A DNA stretch of 64,000 nt from Rhizophagus clarus (lineage: Eukaryota; Glomeromycota; Glomeromycetes; Glomerales; Glomeraceae), in assembly GCA_015698045.1 (NCBI GenBank), contig BLAL01000261.1, positions 124,001 through 188,000 of the forward strand. The letters are read 5' to 3'. Made by a program: the position numbers and the translations under genes. The stretch's first letter is position 1. Each line of letters opens with the position of its first letter. Positions 61,868 to 64,000 of the stretch are shown here, piece by piece. The notes beneath the pieces are model-generated. The model had not been told where the DNA came from and did no database searches. It was given only the letters and a program-made list of their open reading frames with translations.

Positions 61868-63325
61868 TAGATTATTTATTCATTCTTTATAAATTATGGG
61901 AAATAAGGATTCGTCTTTAAGACGAAAAAGTACAAAAATCGAATTTGATAAAGAAATTGATAATAACCCAATAGGCTTAGAAGAAGAGAAGGAATTAAAA
62001 TTAGAATACCTTATACCGGATAGTCATGAGGCTATTGATAGAGCGCATATATTTCATTTTTTTCAAAGGTTTCTATTCCAAAGTAATTTTTCTTCTCCAA
62101 TTGATGAAAGACTAACACAAGAAAAGTGTAAAGTATTAGATATTGGGTAAGTTGAAAAATATATATATTTGCTTTTTTTCCAACGAATTTTTGGGATAAA
62201 CCTTTTGTTTTAAAAAAAAAAAAAAAGATGCGGACCCGGAACTTGGTTGTTGGATCTTGCAAGTAAATATGAAAATTCTTTATTTTACGGAATTGATAAT
62301 AATTCAATATATCCAAGTGAGGTAAGCACACGCGCGTCACTCTAACAATTTACAAATTGAAGTATATTATTTATGTTTATTTAATTAGATAAAACCGGGA
62401 AACTTAAATTTTATAAAAGCGGATATGTTTGATAGATTTCCGTTCCCTGATAACGAATTTGATTTTGTACATCAGGGTTTAACTTCATTCATTAACCCAG
62501 ATCAGTTGAACTTTATCATTTCTGAAATGATTAGGTATAAAATTTATTTGATATGTTATAGTATACATATATATTTATATTTATAATTGTAAAAATAAAT
62601 ATTTAATTATTATAGGGTAACAAAACCTGGTGGCTATATTGAGCTTCTTGAACTACGTAATGAATTTAAGGGAGTTGGACCAATTGTAAAGAAAATAAAT
62701 GAAGCACGTAAGTGAATTTATTGTTCTCATAATATTTATCACCAATTTACTAAGAAATGACTAAAATTTGTTATTTAAATCTTATATAGACATTTCATAT
62801 TGTTTAAAAAGAAGGATAGATATGGAAAGAGTGCCAAATATTGGTAATATGATTAAATCAAATCAAAATACGCCAATAGTTTATAAAGATGAAAAATTAT
62901 ATGTTTCAGGACCTAATGGTGGTAAAATTGGTATGGTTTTTCAAGATATTTATATAGGATTTCATAGTAGTGATGCAGTGACGGATAATTTATGTCCCAT
63001 AATAGGGATATCTAAAGAAGATTATAAAATTATGATAATAAAAGATCTTATAGAAGAACTTAAACATACTAGTCCAGAGCATTTGTTAATTAGGTTTTGG
63101 GCTAAAAAAAACTAATAATAACTGATAAATAATAATATATATATTTTTTCTTAAGTTATCAGCTATTATTATTTTATGATAGTACAAGTAATATATATAA
63201 GTATATAAGTATTTTTTATGCACATTAAATTTTAAATTTATTATTCATTAATTATTGGCTTAAGTATTTATTCGAATAAAATATTTAAATTTTTTAATAA
63301 ATAGACGCTAATTATCAAATGTTTT
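61310..63325. repeat. Segmental duplication, right copy (contains methyltransferase copy 4)
   Basis: Diverged duplicate of 47780-49925. The left edge carries CCAAAATTAGTCGTGTT near 61324, and the right edge carries GACGCTAATTA near 63305. Both copies have the same gene order, orientation and intron positions. The left edge also reads as KVSLPKLVVLRAT, against KVKFPKLVVLGAK in the other copy, possibly the tail of a lost upstream exon. Confidence 0.75.
61896..63115 (+). CDS. SAM-dependent methyltransferase, LaeA/umta-like, copy 4
   Basis: Five exons, 61896-62146, 62228-62321, 62389-62534, 62616-62707 and 62790-63115, give 302 residues. The start M-G-N-K-D-S-S fits N-myristoylation, followed by basic LRRKSTK. 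YLIPDSHEAIDRAHIFHFFQ opens the conserved part. Motif I reads IGCGPGTWLLDLA, the motif II acid is in GIDNNS, and the adenine-binding acid is kept in IKADMFDRFPFPDNEFDFV, unlike copy 3. Exon 3 is one codon shorter than in the other copies. VTKPGGYIELLEL and SGPNGGKIGM follow, and the end is RFWAKKN. A purine acceptor (A14G) precedes exon 2. A (TA)n microsatellite lies just upstream at 61836-61864 and may affect its promoter. Confidence 0.88.
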
Positions 63326-63607
63326 TAAATATAACGCATTAAGAATATCCACTTTTCAATTAATAACAATAATGTCTTCAATTGTATATTATTTTATAAA
63401 TAAACTATAGTATTTTTCAAAAATATTGAAAAAATTGATAAAATTTTCAACACAGCTTCTACTATCGTGTTTTGTTTTGTGCTTTTTTTTTTGTCCGGAA
63501 AATATACGCTTAATATACGCTTAATATACACGGAAAATATACTGAAATTGAACGGAAAACACAACACACACAGTATGGAAATTCTATCAATTTACAGATA
63601 GTATTTA
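63326..63607. other. Gene-free stretch before the terminal transposon
   Basis: Short direct repeats AATATACGCTT and GGAAAATATAC near 63498-63545. No gene. Confidence 0.4.
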
Positions 63608-64000
63608 CAGTCTGACCTCGATATAACGAACCCACGATATAACGAACTCTTGACTTACCGAACTTTTTTTTTAAAAACCGGTTTCATATTATTTAAAAAA
63701 AACCTTGATATACCGAATTTCATGTAAAACTTGATATAACGTATACCGAACTTTTATGATTTACCGTTTATAATATGGCATATTAAAAAATTCTTGATAT
63801 ACTGAACTACTGAACTTGATCACGTGATTGAAATTTATACTGGTCTTTTTGATAGTTAAATCTTAATTCTGGCCAAAATTAATATTCTTTAATCACGTGA
63901 CAACTTTATACACCGAACTCGCTGCTGTAAACTTATGGAGTTCAGCATATAAAACAAATTTACATAACGAACTTCTACTATATACCGAACTTTTGCTCTT
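63608..64000. mobile_element. Pogo/Tigger-like transposon, left end, cut by the window edge
   Basis: CAGTCTGACCTCGATATAAC starts directly after TA at 63608. Many subterminal TGATATA(A/C)CGAA(C/T) and ACCGAACTT words follow up to the window end, as in pogo/Tigger elements. No transposase frame is seen in the 393 bp available. Whether the element is complete cannot be judged here. Confidence 0.72.

Noticed and set aside
1-64000. CRISPR arrays, bacterial operons or ribosome-binding sites
   Set aside because: Spliced genes, long homopolymers and eukaryote-specific families show nuclear fungal DNA; no spacer-repeat pattern was seen.

Overview
The window looks like nuclear DNA of an arbuscular mycorrhizal fungus close to Rhizophagus irregularis (inference). 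It is extremely AT-rich, with many long A/T homopolymers. Genes are sparse and split by short GT-AG introns of about 60-230 nt. The families are typical of Glomeromycotina: F-box proteins, tyrosine-kinase-like (TKL) kinases with an N-terminal Cys ribbon, and LaeA/umta-like methyltransferases. Noncoding space is full of small foldback transposons and tandem repeats.

Left part (1-17.1 kb): an intact F-box protein (minus), a fossil solo LTR, and a two-exon MOT1-type molybdate transporter (minus). After these comes about 10 kb without a supported gene, holding a roughly 820-bp x 4 tandem array (9.8-12.9 kb), an AT minisatellite (13.4 kb) and a 76-bp x 6 minisatellite (14.8-15.3 kb).

Gene-dense part (17.1-33.6 kb): a seven-exon FAH-family hydrolase (plus) with a likely mitochondrial presequence and an 18-bp E-box palindrome upstream. 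The rest are on the minus strand: a TKL kinase, an eight-exon App1-type phosphatidate phosphatase, a small single-span membrane protein, a two-exon orphan, a seven-exon CC2D1/Lgd homologue (ESCRT-III regulator), and a promethin/LDAF1-like membrane protein. Most exon joins were made by hand and keep frame and domain continuity.

Right part (33.8-64 kb): a decayed F-box gene, then four paralogous five-exon methyltransferase genes, all plus (37.5, 46.2, 48.5 and 61.9 kb). All four share intron phases and all begin M-G-N-x-x-S, an N-myristoylation signature. Copies 3 and 4 sit in a diverged segmental duplication of about 2 kb. The spaces between them hold transposon debris: a 221-bp hAT-type MITE with a perfect 8-bp target duplication, a Tourist-like MITE with TTA duplication, two pogo/Tigger-like ends, three palindromic elements, a ghost of kinase exon sequence, a SAM-like gene remnant and unidentified ORF remnants.

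Functionally, phosphatidate phosphatase, the promethin-like protein and the ESCRT regulator all concern membranes or lipids, but nothing shows they are co-regulated. The most interesting system is the family of probably lipid-anchored methyltransferases. All calls come from reading the sequence; no database search was run.
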